A stretch of DNA of 64,000 nt from Malachius bipustulatus (GCA_910589415.1 OU342637.1:40020162-40084161), one strand, 5' to 3'; shown: positions 1 through 13,283, numbered from the stretch's first letter. The notes: generated by a model from the sequence alone, not told the origin. Numbers and translations are program-made.

Positions 1-135
1 GTCTCTGAAAAGCAGATGATATCAAACTCTGTTATAAGCGACGACTTAAATAACTCGTGAGTTTTAGAATTAAGCCCCCTAACATTCTGATAGCATATGT
101 TGATTGTAGTCTCAAATGTTGAAACCCTGCTTCAT
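1..135 (-). pseudogene. Non-LTR retrotransposon ORF2, start of the endonuclease domain (cut by window edge)
   Basis: Read on the minus strand from 135 towards 1, one frame encodes the typical opening of an APE-type endonuclease, with the motif YQNVRGLNSK followed by a stretch ending in FDIICFSE. In Jockey/CR1-like elements this domain begins ORF2 and nicks the target DNA before reverse transcription. It lies about 95 bp downstream of the end of ORF1 on the same strand, which is the expected order. A TGA stands just upstream of the readable frame at about 136-138 and I see no in-frame ATG, so the ORF2 start is either unconventional or decayed. The rest of ORF2 would lie left of the window. Confidence 0.7.
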
Positions 136-230
136 GACTGAGCAAGCACATTATCACGGGATTCATTACAACCTGGTATTTCGTTATCAGACTGACCAAC
201 ATAGCATGACTCGGGAGAAATGCATAGCTG

Positions 231-1671
231 CTATTGCGTTGACAACACGATAATACGCAATCTCTCTTTCTGTTCAACGAGTGCCACGCACTTGTGGTCC
301 CAAGCAGCATGAGCACAATCAATATCGGTTCTCCCATCGTTCCTAAGTGCAACGCAGTTAACACATCTAAGAACAGTGGCCTTGCAATTTTTTACAACCT
401 GATCCTCACCACATCTGGGACAACAAAGTGAACCGGAACATACCCTTGCAGAATGATTAAATTTTGAACATTTAAAGCACCTGAGCATCTCAATAGCATC
501 GTAAACTATACAACTATTATATCCCACAAAAACACTTCCAGATTTCATAACATTATTATAAGATTCGGTGTCGATTTCTACGAGGGCCTGAAAGACGTCA
601 TCATGTTTTTTTGTACGCCAAAACTTAAGAAGCCTACACTGAGATTGATCGACGATAAGGTGTTGATTCATGCCCACAAAATATCTCATAAAAGACGCTT
701 CATCTAGTTCCCCCGTAATACCAACAACTCGTACTTTGGGATTTACACCTTTGATCTCCTTAATTTCATATTCTCCAGAAAGTTTCTGTTCAGCAGCCTT
801 TTTAAAATTCTCACTATCATTTCTAGATCTGCATCCTACCAAAACACCACCATCCTTCACATTTCTAATCTTGGACAGCTGAAAACCAGACGTTGTAGGA
901 TCTATATTACGTAAAATCACGGATTTCGTCTCCGTATTGCTCTGCACTTTCTTTGGTTTTATTAACAGGGCTGGTTTTGTTTTATTCTGTACTACGCTAG
1001 AATACGGGACTATTGCAGTAGCCTTCGTCGATGAACCGGTACCAGAAATTGCTCCCTGAACAGCAGTGTTCACCTTGGTCTCCAATGAAGATGAGAATTT
1101 GTCTGACAGCTCCGATATTTTCTTTTCTAGTTGAGACAACACACCAACCTTTATTTTCTCAATTGCTTCTATTTCTAAGACTGCTGACAGCAAAACTGTC
1201 GTCAGCGCGACGACCTCTGTTGGACTTGGTGCCCTGAAGGCAAACATCACAAAAGAACAGAATATTCTTCTTGGCGACCAAAACTCTATACTCCTCTTCG
1301 GACAAAGATGCGCACTTGTAGTGGAAAGATTGCTTGCAGTCTCCACCGCAAACAACTAAACTGTCCGGTCCAACCTTCTCAGTGCATCGGGCGCAACCCG
1401 CCAATGCAGCATCCCTAGGTCGCGCCCCAGAAGAAGCAGGCCCGGTCACGAGAGAAACATCCGAGGTCTCCGACAGACTACGTCCACGCTTCCTCTCCGA
1501 GATACAGGCTCCGCAGTAAAACTTCTCACCAACCTCATCCATGTATGATAGATCTCGTGTAGTCAAGTTCATACATGACGCATGGAAGGCTCCCTTGCAG
1601 TCCGCACAAGAAATAGAACCCTGTTGGGACCCAATGTTCAATGTGCATTTTTGGCATGTTTTTGTAGGCAT
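231..1671 (-). pseudogene. Non-LTR retrotransposon ORF1 with two PHD fingers and zinc knuckles (frameshifted)
   Basis: The N-terminal piece (1671 to 1159, 170 codons) starts MPTKTCQKC and carries two C4HC3 PHD-type fingers, with ligands C6, C9, C22, C25, H30, C33, C53, C56 and C93, C96, C108, C112, H117, C120, C141, C144. The second piece (ending at 231) is in another frame. It has a heptad-like stretch, a basic region, and near its C-terminus a CCHC knuckle, CFKCSKFNHSARVC, followed by further Cys pairs. This order of PHD fingers, coiled coil and knuckles is known from ORF1 RNA-binding proteins of several arthropod non-LTR families. The frame change falls near 1160-1200, so this copy is dead. 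The start was chosen because the first finger begins six residues after that ATG. Confidence 0.8.
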
Positions 1672-4600
1672 ACCCGCAGGCGGGTCAGTGCCGCCACTGA
1701 CTCAATCCTCCAAACCAACAGCGAGTACCAGAAATATTTTTTACTGCTAAGATATAGACACTATCTAAGGGCGAGATAATAATAATTGATGACCACTTAC
1801 TTTGATAATTCAGTATTCGATGTAAATAAACATGATTTCCGCTCTATTAGGAAAACTGCTTACTTACTCGTATTACTTTCGAAGATAACACAATCGTTCG
1901 TACAAACTCACATTTTACTATAGTTAAAAGTTCATACCAAACAAACTATAACTACCAGTGTAAATTCACAATTGAAACAGGAGGACTCGAAACCCGACGT
2001 TCACCGACACCGGGTATGAGTATTATCAGATCAGTCATGCAGACACCCACTACATCGATATTTTTATGATTTCAGACTTTGAAAGATTTTTGTTGATTTT
2101 TGTTTGAGGAAACGATTTATTTTTGCTCTCCGCAGATGTCAAGTACGTCTATTGTTTTCGGTATAAAACTTTTGTAAGTTTGGTAACATTTATCGCTTTT
2201 GTTAATAAATAATTAACGGAAATATTGATATTTCTTATTCTTTTCCGACGTCCGACGATCTTCCATAATATTCCGTTAAATTAATCATACGAACTGAACG
2301 TAAGTAATAATCTCAGAGTGAAAGAAAGGTAAGAGACCCCAACCAGCAAATTAAGTAACAGAATCTCTGTTGGAAGGTTGTTTTACTTTGAATAAGTATA
2401 AAATACAAATATTATACCAAGTTTATAACTTATAAGTGTGCAGTACTTCTAGCGACATTTTAGTAGTGCTAAAGGAGTATTATCATCTAAAATGTATTAC
2501 CCCATCGAGTATTTACTTTGAGGTAATTATGGAAAGTTTCGTTTAGCAAATTTTCACCTTATATATGACTTGTAAGTATATGTAGCTTTACGGTTGATAA
2601 CAGGTAACAAAATGTAGTGAAAAGTTCTGGTCCGGGTACCCAATAAATACTATAAAGACTGTTTAATTAGTAAGTTCTTTTTATAAGTTATTGATACTTA
2701 GAATGAACTTCAATATCTACTTTGGAATAAACAACCAACAAGTACAATTTTCAAGTTCTAGCTAAGTGTTTGTGATAGAGTGGAATCACCTGGAAGTATA
2801 ATTATTCACCTGACTGAAAATACTATAAAGTACAGGTGTCCTCAAAAGTCTACTTTATGGTAAATTATACCATGTAGTGCCATTATTATACCTACTTTGT
2901 GTGGTAGTGGTAGTTGATCAGTCTGTTGGGAATAAAAATGGCTAATCAAGCGCGTGAAGGTCGAGTGGAACAAACACGTTAGCCGTTCCTCCATTCATCC
3001 ACATTTTATAGGAAAGTGATTCGAATAGTAGTAAATCTGCTATAGAGTTGATAATGTGAAAAACTATTTCACGTGACCAAGCAAAATAGTCAAACCAACC
3101 AGAATTTTGAAAGACAAAGCAGTGCGTCCTTCACAGTTACTCACAATTCCGATTCTGAAGAACATGGTAACGAAAAAAATATTCTGGAGACTGAAGTCGC
3201 GTATTATGATGATGACGATGAGGCATATTATCAGATTTTATTCTTGAAGCAAAAAGAAATGATGAATCTGTTGTAAACAAATTAACTTTTCACAACGACT
3301 AAGAGAATAGACAGTGATGCATAAGTTCTCATAAATATATTAATAAATAAATTACTTTAAAGTTAACTAATGTACGTATCATGTTCTTACTGTAAAGTGC
3401 GGGGATACTATCAAGTGCTTTATGTTAGCAACTGCAACTAACAAGTACACTTTTTATATTGTGTATGATATCGCCATGTTTGTAGTTATTAAAATGGAAG
3501 CCATTATAGCCTTTAAATTACGTTCCCAAATAAAAAGCAAATGTTGATGTTTTAAATAATTTCGGAAGTCATCTTCGAGTATAGTTCGAGATCATTATCG
3601 AATATGTGTCTATACATTAACGAATTTTTAAGTTTCTTGCTTTAAGAAAATGTTTATATTATAAGAAATAATTTTTTTATGGTATTTTTTTTTATCCAAA
3701 TGAACTTTTTTCTCAAGCGCGTTGTAATTTTTCGAAGTATAACCGACATGTTTGTCAGTAAGTCAACGTGCGTTTAAAAATTTTCCCTACCGGTGAGCTA
3801 TTATCGCGAATGTAAATTTCAATACAAGTACCACCTATTCCTACTTAGGTATACTTATAATATTTGTGACTAGACCATTTTGTTGAAAGTGACGATGTCG
3901 ATCGAGACAGAAGTAAAGAGCAGTTACAGTTACATAGCTCTTTGTAAAGTTGAATATAGAAACAAACAACCAGAACAGAGATAGACATATTATTAGGCCA
4001 CTCCTCATTTTATTCAAGTAACTTTAAAGTATAAATTCCTAAACCAGAACGTTACTGTTACTAATTTTTTACCTGTTTTGTTAGTGCATCGAACAGTAAA
4101 CTCTACTTAAAAAATACCAAACAAAGACTTGAAATTATTCCCCATTTTGGTAGAATTTACTTCTCAAATATGGAAATAAGACGGTACTACTCCTAGTACT
4201 TTGACCTTACAGGTATATATTTAGGAATTAAATACGGAAATAGAACTTATTTTGCTAGTTGGGACCCTCTCGCCGGAACATTATTAAAGCCCGGCCGACT
4301 CATCATGAGAGGCATAGCACTAGCACGACCGCCCGCACCGACCAGGTAGTTATCATAATAGCTCGCCGTTCGCTCATTCTTCAACATTAGCACTGACACT
4401 ACCGATTCATTTCGCTTACATCTTCGCTACATGGGAAGGCAGGTAACATTCAAGAAGCGATCAAAGTCCGTTTTCTCGAATACAATGTCCTCGGTAATAA
4501 CTTCACCTGACCTCTGGCGTTTTCCGTTTCTCCATTGAGCTACTTTGGGACAAGGGTACGATAACCGTACCATCTGTGTGACCCAAGCAATTGAGAAACA

Positions 4601-4699
4601 CTTGACGAAAATATTTTCCACAGTAACTAAACCATTAATAAAAATCTGGCGCCCGAGAAACCCGTCGAACTCCAGACAAGACCGAACCCGTGAATTTCG
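1672..4699. other. AT-rich stretch without a supported gene
   Basis: About 3 kb with no recognisable coding domain. The first part probably includes the 5' UTR of the non-LTR element. The longest plus-strand frame of note is 3073-3276 (67 codons, acidic, with a DDDDE run); I recognise no family in it and do not call it a gene. The central part contains many variants of AAGTACTTT-like words but no clear tandem unit. Confidence 0.5.
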
Positions 4700-5560
4700 C
4701 AGCGAGCCCGAGAACCGTCACACACTAAAGGTCATATTGGTTATTTTTCATGCACTAAATGCATTCAAGAAAGTCGCTATATAAACAAAAGGGTTGTCCT
4801 GACTGAAGTTACGTCAGGTTTAGGAACTGACGAATCTTTCAGGCAATAGACGGACGAAAATTTCCACAAAAAGGAATCAATACTTTTAGAGCTGAATATA
4901 GGAATGGTGACGCAGTTTCCACTTGATTATATGCATTTGGTCTGTATTGGGGCCACGAAAAAGCTACTGCTAGCATGGACAAAAGGAAAAATTAGCATGA
5001 GGCTAAACTCTGTTAATTTGGCTAATGTTTCGAACCAGTTGTTAGAATTAAATGATTCCGTATCCCAAGAATTTGCGAGAAAAGCAAGAGGCCTTAATGA
5101 AATTGATAGGTTTAAAGCGACTGAGCTTAGATTGGTACTTTTGTACTATTGTACACCGGAGCTGCAGTTTTTCAGAACAGGCTTACAAGGATCCAATACA
5201 ATCCACTTTATTCGCCTGGTTATAGCTATTCGCATATTGTGTATCCATTAATTCATTACGGAAACTCGACCCAAAATCAAAATGAAATTGAGAGCATCGA
5301 ATTTGAAAATGTTATGCAGTACAAAAACGTCGGGAAATAATAATTGATGTTTATTAAATTAATGATGGAGTAATAATTACAATAACAAAAATTGTTGGAG
5401 ATTCCGGCAAGTTTTATTTTGTTAGAAATAAATATAATACGTTCGCATCATTTTTCAAGTCACCTTGTACTTCAGAAAAGGTAGACATTAAAACTATTAT
5501 CAATGACAATTTTCAAAGTGGTGTTAAATTCGAAGCTTCAGAAATTAAGTGTAGGTAAGT
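4700..5560 (+). pseudogene. Relic of a Tnp2-like, transposase-associated protein (C-terminal half)
   Basis: Fragments in successive frames give a recognisable protein. At about 4717-4770 there is a zinc-binding-like piece (GHIGYFSCTKC). At 4820-4850 there is a TDESFR motif, and at 4904 the hallmark GMVTQFPLDYMHLVCIG followed by TKKLLLAW. Next come EFARKARGLNE and RFKATELRLVLLY at 5070-5150, and finally IVGDSGKFYFV with SEIKC at about 5390-5557. The order matches a widespread animal family that I associate with Tnp2/CACTA-type transposases; the superfamily assignment is from memory and uncertain. There are stops after TDESFRQ and at least two frameshifts around 5150-5200, so it is decayed. The N-terminal half of the same kind of protein occurs at 55501-55995. 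Confidence 0.6.
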
Positions 5561-5984
5561 GTTTGAAATTTTATATTAGTGAAACCGGTAGTGTGATCAT
5601 ACCCTTCCTTCATTAAAAGATCCATGTCCTAATTCGTTTATTAATCTTTGAATGTATTTTAACAACTTTTAGCACAAATTACGAAGAAATAATTTTTATG
5701 TACTCCCTCAAAAGTGTTATTTCGCTAGCTTCAAAATAACAACAGAACATTGGTATAATTTAAAAATATAAATGTAAATCTCAGGGCCAGATCAAAGACT
5801 CTGACTCGTGTAAGACTCTGCTAAACGAATCGCGAACGTAAATGAACGAGTGCGAGTCTAGTCACTCGAGTCTGCAAGTGTTGTCTTATTTATTCGGTCG
5901 GTCATTCGTAGTGACTCGCATAATCGGATGATTCAAAAAATCAGAATGTTTGTATTCGGATGAAGTTAATAATCGGAATCTATA

Positions 5985-6855
5985 CCGGGTGTCCCATTAG
6001 TGCGGGATTCTTCTCTGGCAGCTTCACTTTTGAAGCTATAAAAAAAGATGAGGGAGAAAAATTGTATGGTTTGAAGAGACCTTCAACCTAGAATAATTTT
6101 CAGCTACACAGGTTGGCCCAATATCGCTGTACGCCTTACAACTTTGTTATTTTAAATAGGACACCTATATATTATTACATTTTCAGATTATCTGAAAAAA
6201 ATCAGTAAGAATGGTTTTCACAGTTTCAGTATAATGTGAATAGTTTTTGAGTTATAAACAAGTGAAAATTGCCATTTTCCATTTTCAAAGCAGCTTACAA
6301 TGAAAACGGCTCAAGACAGCAGAAAAAGGTGTACATGTCTCTATCTTAACTTTTTACAAGGTGTCCTATGATGTGGATGAAATTGTTATACAGGGTGATG
6401 AAAAATCTGAAAATTTTCATGAAAAATCTGAAAATTTTCATCACCCTGTATAACAATTTCATCCGCATCATAGGATACCTTGTAAAAAGTTAAGATAGGG
6501 ACATGTAAACCTTTTTCTGCTGTCTTGAGCCGTTTTCATTGTAAGCTGCTTTGAAAATGGAAAATGGCAATTTTCACTTGTTTATAACTCAAAAACTATT
6601 CACATTATACTGAAACTGTGAAAACCATTCTTACTGATTTTTTTCAGATAATCTGAAAATGTAATAATATATAGGGTGTCCTATTTAAAATAACAAAGTT
6701 GTAAGGCGTACAGCGATATTGGGCCATCCTGTGTAGCTGAAAATTATTTTAGGTTGAAGGTCTCTTCAAACCATACAATTTTTCTCCCTCATCTTTTTTT
6801 ATAGCTTCAAAAGTGAAGCTGCCAGAGAAGAATCCCGCACTAATGGGACACCCGG
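5985..6855. repeat. Long foldback (palindromic MITE) FB1
   Basis: The two ends, CCGGGTGTCCCATTAGTGCG and its reverse complement, are flanked by TA on both sides. Nearly the whole 870 bp folds back on itself around a centre near 6425. The centre carries a small inverted pair, TACAGGGTGATGAA against TTCATCACCCTGTA. Each arm also holds an internal GGACACC/GGTGTCC end about 180 bp in from the tip, so the arm looks composite. It has no coding capacity. TA target sites and the GGGTG ends suggest mobilisation by a Tc1/mariner-type transposase. Confidence 0.85.
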
Positions 6856-7053
6856 TATATCGGATACCGGACTCGGAATATTTGTTATTCGTGGAATCTG
6901 TCAATCGGTAGTATTCGCCAGTAGTCGACTGCGCGCGGCGCTGAAGATTGACGATTTGACGAATAAGAAATTAAGAAAGGGAAAGGATTCGAGAGAGAAC
7001 TAAGAAAGTAGTGAAACGAAACGAGTAAATCAAATCTTTGTTTATGTTTCGGC

Positions 7054-7337
7054 ATGTCTAAAAAATCCCGGAGGCAAGACATCTATTGTTTGGAACTATT
7101 TTAAAAAATCAATAGATGGGAAATTTGCTTCTTGTATATTGTGCGGTAAGGTGCTGAAATATTTTGTAAGCACAACAACTTTGAAGCAGCACCTGCTGAG
7201 AAAACATCCCGAGCAGTTTCTCAAGGACACAGAAACAGCAACACCGCCTAATGATGACGTCGAGGGTACATCTGAACCAACATCGATTGGCGTCACGACG
7301 ACAGAATCAGGTTCTTCCGCTGGTAGTTTCTTCAAAA
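7054..7337 (+). pseudogene. BED-type zinc-finger exon, N-terminus of a hAT/ZBED-like protein
   Basis: One frame encodes SIVWNYFKK, then ASCILCGK, then STTTLKQHLLRKHP. These are the aromatic, CxxC and HxxxxH-like elements of a BED finger, the DNA-binding domain at the N-terminus of hAT transposases. The ATG at 7054 is one base out of frame with the finger, so there is either a small indel or a lost start. The frame runs through a Ser/Thr-rich linker to AGSFFKNG and then meets a good splice donor (GTAAGTG) at 7338. A hAT transposase body without an N-terminal finger lies downstream on the same strand at 18061. The two may be exons of one gene separated by an intron full of insertions, but this is inference. 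Confidence 0.55.
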
Positions 7338-7397
7338 ACGGTAAGTGCTCAATTATAATCTACTCAGCTAGAAATAGCAATTCCTAGTACGTATATA

Positions 7398-8599
7398 CAG
7401 GGTGTCCCATAATATGTGGGCAATCTCCCGGATTTGGGTAAATTTCGTAAAAATAAATGAAAAAATAGCTATAAAATTAATTCCTCAGAGACATCCCTAC
7501 AAAGATATTAGCTGATGAAGTTGAGGGTTGAAAATCAATTTTTTGCAATAACTTTTTTATTTCTTGACCGATTTTGATAATTTTTGGTTTTATTTTGTAT
7601 TATTTTGGACTTCTTAGAATAGTGTTCCATAATCTTTGATAGCACATACATAGACCTCGGAATGGCATAACCCCCTCATTCACTTGAAAGAAAACAATAA
7701 AAATAATAATTTTACAGTTTTTTAAGGTTAGTTTTCTTTTTATTTGACATTTTTTACATAAAAAATGTATCCTTATTTATTTCGATAGCGCGAACCGTTA
7801 TCGAGATAAACGTCCTTCTAATAGGTGATGCGTCGCAGGAACTTTCTAAATTTCAAGTAAATTTTAACAAGATGGCTGATCTATGACAGTAAATTGAGCA
7901 GGAAACAAAACAATAACTTAATTAAATACACGTCAAATAGTGTCAAAGATTTCATTTCATGCAGATTCAAATCTAACTGATTTTCTGCGTATTCAGCGTT
8001 TGTGTAGCTCATTTTAAAATCAGTTAGAATTGAATCTGCATGAAATGAAATCTTTTGACACTGACGTGTATTTAATTAAGTTATTGTTTTGTTTCCTGCT
8101 CAATTTACTGTCAAAGGTCAGCCATCTTGTTAAAATTTACTTGAAATTTGGAAAGTTCCTGCGGCGCATCACCTATTAGAAGGACGTTTATCTCGATAAC
8201 GTTTCCCTCTATCGAAATAAATAAAGAGACATTTTTTATGTAAAAAATGTCAAATAAAAAGAAAATTAACCTTAAAAAACTGTAAAATTATTATTGTTAT
8301 TGTTTTCTTTCATGTGAATGAGGGGGTTATGCCATCCCAAGGTCTATGTATGTGCTACCAAAGATTATGAAACACTATTCTAAACAGTTCAAAATAATAC
8401 AAAATAACAGCAAAAATTATCAAAATCGGTCAAGAAATAAAAAAGTTATTGCAAAAAATTTATTTTCAACCCTCAACTTCAACAGCTAATATCTTTGTAG
8501 GGGTGTCTCTGAGGAATTAATTTTATAGCTATTTTTTTATTTATTTTTACGTAATTTACCCAAATCCGGGAGATTGCCCACATATTATGGGACACCCTG
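7398..8599. repeat. Long foldback (palindromic MITE) FB2
   Basis: Ends CAGGGTGTCCCATAATATG and its reverse complement are flanked by TA. The arms pair over about 590 bp each. The centre is a short spacer near 7985-8025 next to the pair TCTAACTGATTTT and AAAATCAGTTAGA. A few mismatches and small indels separate the arms. There is no transposase. It is inserted about 60 bp downstream of the BED exon splice donor. Confidence 0.88.
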
Positions 8600-8874
8600 T
8601 ATATATATATATAGTCGACCATCGTATCTTGTGACATCCGGTAAAAATTTCGACGTTTCTGCATCCACCCTCTAGAGTGACAATAAAAGAAAAAGAAAAA
8701 TATGACTTTCTAAACACGACGTGAGGAAGTTATTGCAACATTAAAAATAGAACTATACACGAAAAAAAAAATTGGTTTTTGCTATCACATTGACATCCTC
8801 TGTATATTCGATATACATTTTTATGGAATCAGCGTTATGACATCCATAAAAATTTCATCGACGTTATGACATCC

Positions 8875-10686
8875 CCACAGGGTTGCCAGTTATTTTTAAG
8901 AGTATAAAGGCGGCGCGCGAAGTTTTACAGTAATAGCCTACTGAGTCCTAGGCATTCTTCTGTTTACGGAATATCCAGCAGCGATTGACCTACAACACTA
9001 GTGGCAGTCCTACTCAAGTATCTCTAAATGCCACCTGTTTTAAGACGCCGGGCGCCTCTCGACTGCTACCCTTTGATCTCCGCTGGTGGCGTATGATTAT
9101 AAAGAGAACGTTTGAATTGTCGCATTTTCTTCTATTATATTGTCAAGTCAGAATTAGATTAAATTAACTAAATAATCTCAGGCCGGAAGTGATCGTTGAG
9201 TTTAGCAATTTTGATACTAATTTTGATTTTGATACTATTTTATTTTAGTTGGTTTACGTTATGTAATTGCAGTTATTTGCCTCGGTTATTTGGCATATTG
9301 TCATTGCGTATTATTGTGGGTTCACATAATATTATGAATATAATTTTATTGAAATATTAACAGTTAATATTAAATTATTATAAAATTAATATTATTATTA
9401 TTAACAGTTAAATTATTATAGTTACTATAATAATTTTCACATTTTAACAGATTATACATAATGACGTCAATCTACATAATATTATATCAGTATAAAAGTA
9501 TAACAACTATATAATAATAATAATAATTAATACGAAAATATTGGTATTCCAGCTCCATCAGAAAAATCCCTAATTGAGCGCCATCGTTTACGACTTCTTC
9601 TAATGCACATACTGCTCGCGCTAATAATAATTGTAGCACATCCAATTTTTACTCTGAGCCAATTCATAATAATGCTATAAGGAATATGCCATTTTTCAAC
9701 TAGTTGTTCTGCAATTCATAATAATATGTGGGTTCACACAATTATCACATCGCATATTATGTATTCCGAAAATTTCGCTCCTGGTACGAGTATTAGTTTC
9801 TATTTTGCCTAATAATTTTTCTAATTATTATAAGCGATATCATTTAATATTGCACTCAAAATATTTTGGAAAATGCTAAGATATGTTTTTTTTTTACTTT
9901 TTCCCATGGAAACATACGGCTAAATTTCAAAATTCCATTTTTTGCTAGTCGACGTCACCAAATGAAGCTCCGGCAGTGTTTTGATGAGTGGGTAAGGATT
10001 TCTCTTTTCATACAATGCATGGTAATTTATGAAGAATGAACGATCCAAAATTTTTGAATCTTTAGGTAAGTATAATGGACATCAAGATAATGATGATAAA
10101 GTACAACATGCCTTATACCAATTTCGCTTGTTTAAGAGCTATAATAATATTTAAAAGTCGAAACTTCAGTAATTAAAAAAATTTTGAACAACTTCTAGAA
10201 ATTTCATGGCATCAACTCCAAAATTGACACACAATATACGTTTTCTGCCATAAGAACAACATAGGTAGAGTACAAATTTTATAAGAAGGCGAGAGTTTGA
10301 CAAGAATTTGTTAGTGCGCAGATACGTTAGTCGTCACTACTGCCGAATCCAAAAATATTTGTTGTCCAATATCAACAAAGTTAGACGGTGTCCGCGTTAA
10401 AAAACAACCAATCAAATAAGGATGATAAGAGTATCGTCGCCGTATGTAAAAGCTCAGTGATGCGTGCTGATTAACTCGTATCGTACTTAGTTTAAATACT
10501 TACTCACTTATCATTTAAAATATTTAGAATTACGTGCGCCGCGCCACTGATGCAATTTCTATTCTGGTAAGGTAGAACAGTTAAAAAGCCCACAAGATGC
10601 GCAGTTCACGCCTAGCCTTCTTATAAAAATTGGACAGTAGGTACTTGAAACCAATTTGACGTAACTCATACGTGAGGCTAGTTATG
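8875..10686. other. AT-rich interior, no gene seen
   Basis: Part of the candidate 9.4 kb element. It includes a GC-richer patch at 8905-9080 and an AT-only-like stretch at 9330-9530 rich in ATTATTATA words. I see no protein domain on either strand. Confidence 0.4.
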
Positions 10687-11693
10687 CAGGGTGTCCCTGA
10701 AATGACTCTACAGCTCTCTAGCAAAAGATTATGAATTATAAAAGCCAAATCGCTGAAGTGATTTTAATGAAATATGGTATCACGTTATTATGGTTTTATG
10801 GAACACAAAGTGCAATACTAAAATTATTCATGACGTTATAATTCATTGGCGTAGATAATGGTTTTTTAGGTTTCACCACTTTGAACTTCTACACCAATGG
10901 AATTAAAAATATTTAAATACCGAGCGTAGATTACTCGACTCATTTTATACAAAAAAGATACCTCCCTCTTTATAAAAGTCGCCTAACTTTATCGTATAGA
11001 AGATAAACGCATTTGAATGTTGATTTTTATAGGAAAAATCGAATTTATTTTTCACGGGATTTTTTTTATTTACAACAAATAATAAAATTAATTTACATTT
11101 TTCATTATTTGGACATTCAAAATCGCATTTGGACATTCAAAATCGGTTTTGGGCATTTAAAATATCGCATTTGAACGTTAAAATGTGAATTAGTTTTATT
11201 ATTTTATTAAGAAAACCCCATGAAAAAAAATACGAAATTTCCTATAAAAATCAACATTCAAATGCGATTTATCTTCTAAACGATAAGATTCGGCGACTTT
11301 TTATCAAGATTTCCTTTTTGGTAGAAAATGAGTCCACTAATCTACTCTCTGTAGATATTAAAAAAAAAATTAATTCCATTGGTGTAGAAGTTCAAAGACT
11401 GTAGAGCTTAAAAACCCATGATCTATGGCAATGAATTAAGGTCATGAGTAACTTTACTTTTGCACTTTTTGTCCCATAAAACCATAACGTCATAGCAAAT
11501 TTCATCAAAATCACTTCAGCGGTTTAGCTTTTATAATAAAAAAAACATTTCAGATTTGACATTTGCGACCAGACACTTGATATCCTAGCGGCCAAACCAA
11601 GCAGCTCAGGACTAAGATATGTTGACTTAAATTGAATTAGTTTCATCCGAGGAATATTCTGAGAGCTGTAAAGTCATTTCAGTGACACGCTGT
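10687..11693. repeat. Long foldback FB3
   Basis: It starts CAGGGTGTCCCTGAAATGAC and ends with the degenerate complement (GTCATTTCAGTGACACGCTG). The arms pair over about 450 bp with several indels. The centre near 11110-11170 holds three short direct copies of a TTGGACATTCAAAATCG-like word. The flanking TA is not preserved on the left, so it is older than FB1 and FB2. Confidence 0.75.
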
Positions 11694-11735
11694 ATAGCTT
11701 ACACTCATACACTTTTAGTTAATTAAGGCCATATA

Positions 11736-12006
11736 ATTCTGTTCGACAATGGTCAAAATGAACCGAAAGTCTTAAAAATCATCCTTTTTACGTAGGTACA
11801 ACTGCATGGTACTCTTGTTTAAATTTTATACCTATACCTCTATCAGTTTTCTAGTTTTTATTAATTAAAAAGCAAAATGCATCAAACTTTTCAAAGCAAA
11901 TATCTCCAAAAGCGATAAACTAATGAATTGACCAGGGGTAGGATTTCTATTTAATAAAGAGCATACTTCAAGATTTTCGATGAATTTTGACCACTGTCGA
12001 AGAAAA
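11736..12006. repeat. Small inverted-repeat element
   Basis: TTCGACAATGGTCAAAAT near 11743 is the near reverse complement of ATTTTGACCACTGTCGAA at about 11984. The sequence between is AT-rich without a gene. It lies between FB3 and a half-element at 12027. Confidence 0.45.
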
Positions 12007-12026
12007 AAGCAATATGTCCTAATATA

Positions 12027-12181
12027 CAGGGTCATCAGTTATAAGCGTACGAAGCGGCCATATCTCGGGAACTATTGGTCCTAAAGCATAAATTAAAAAA
12101 TTTCCAGACATAAGTTACCATGAGAAATTTAGTAAAAATATTTTCAAGATGGCCGCACTTCGGGAATACCGGAAGCTGACA
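12027..12181. repeat. Solo arm of a CAGGGT foldback
   Basis: It begins CAGGGTCATCAG and continues with words shared with the outer arm of FB7 at 54622 (TATCTCGGGAACTA, TTTCCAGACATAAGT, ATTTTCAAGATGGCCGCACTT, then CCGGAAG). No opposite arm follows, so this is a single arm. TATCTC.GAAACTAAT-like words also occur in the terminal repeats of the Tc1-like transposon at 39551. Confidence 0.55.
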
Positions 12182-12662
12182 CATCAACGAAAGTTAATAA
12201 ATAATAAATAAATAGACAGTCATCTTTGTTTGACAGCATGGAAACCATGAAAACATTCTCCAAATTATAAACTTACATTTACATTAGAAAATTTAAATTG
12301 TGCCAGAGTTATTTAAACAGGATTATATTTACATAGCGAGGTACCTAGCTAAGTACCTACATACTTTTCTTTTTGCTAAAAAAATATTTTTCCCCCAAAA
12401 TGTGTTATAAGAAAACACAAGGCAATCAATGAATTCAATATAAAAATTTATACTGACGTCATTCGATGAAAATTTTATTTTAATAAACAAAAATTATGAG
12501 ATATTGTTTTTTAACTGAATAACATGAAAAAACAATACAGGGGTCCCAGCTCATTCGCAGCGGTCTCTGTGAGCCAAACACGATTGATTTTTTCAAAATT
12601 TTTTTTGCAAGTTCAACTACAGGATCACAATGGGCCATTATTTAAATTTATTTTAGACTATA

Positions 12663-13283
12663 CAGAATGTCCCATAATATGAGAGTGGCATATCAAAGTT
12701 ATGCTTTTTCAAATGAAATGCTCCTATGTTATCACATTTTTAGATTGTCTGAGAAGAAAAAATAAGATTGGCTTTTACACTTGATGTTTAAATTGAGAAG
12801 TTTGTGAGTTATAAACAAGTGCAATACGCCATTTTTGAAATTCGAGGCCCTGTACAACGAAAACGGTTCAAGATATAGCAAAACGGCTTTCATATCCCTA
12901 TTTTAACTTTTTATGTACTATCTTATGGTACTTATAGAAACATTTGTACTTTCTTTGTTTTTTTTTTTATTTGGCGACGCGTGGAAAGATCTCAGATTTT
13001 TTCAAATTTTTTATCACCCTGTATAAACATTTTATCTACATGTTAGGATAGTACATGACAAGTTAAAATAGGGACATGTAAGCCGTTTTTCTCTATCTAG
13101 AGCCGTTTTCGTTGTACAGGGACTTGAACTTCAAAAATGATGATTTTCACTTGTTTATAACTCACGAACTTCTGAATTTAACCACCAACTGTAAACAATC
13201 TTATTTTCTCTTCTCAGGCAATCTAAAAATGCAATAACATAGGAGCATTCCATTTAAAAAAGCCATAACTTTGATATGCCACT
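12663..13283. repeat. Foldback FB4, right tip lost
   Basis: The left tip is CAGAATGTCCCATAATATG. The arms pair from GAGTGGCATATCAAAG inward, and the right arm stops at 13283 before the tip. The arm core (GAGTTATAAACAAGTG, then a GCCCTGTACAACGAAAACGG stretch) is the same as in FB1, FB6 and FB7. A TATCACCCTGTATAA end lies near the centre on one side only. Confidence 0.7.

Noticed and set aside
4427..4784. Overlapping short frames on both strands
   Set aside because: No domain. The end of this interval is better explained as the start of the Tnp2-like relic in another frame.
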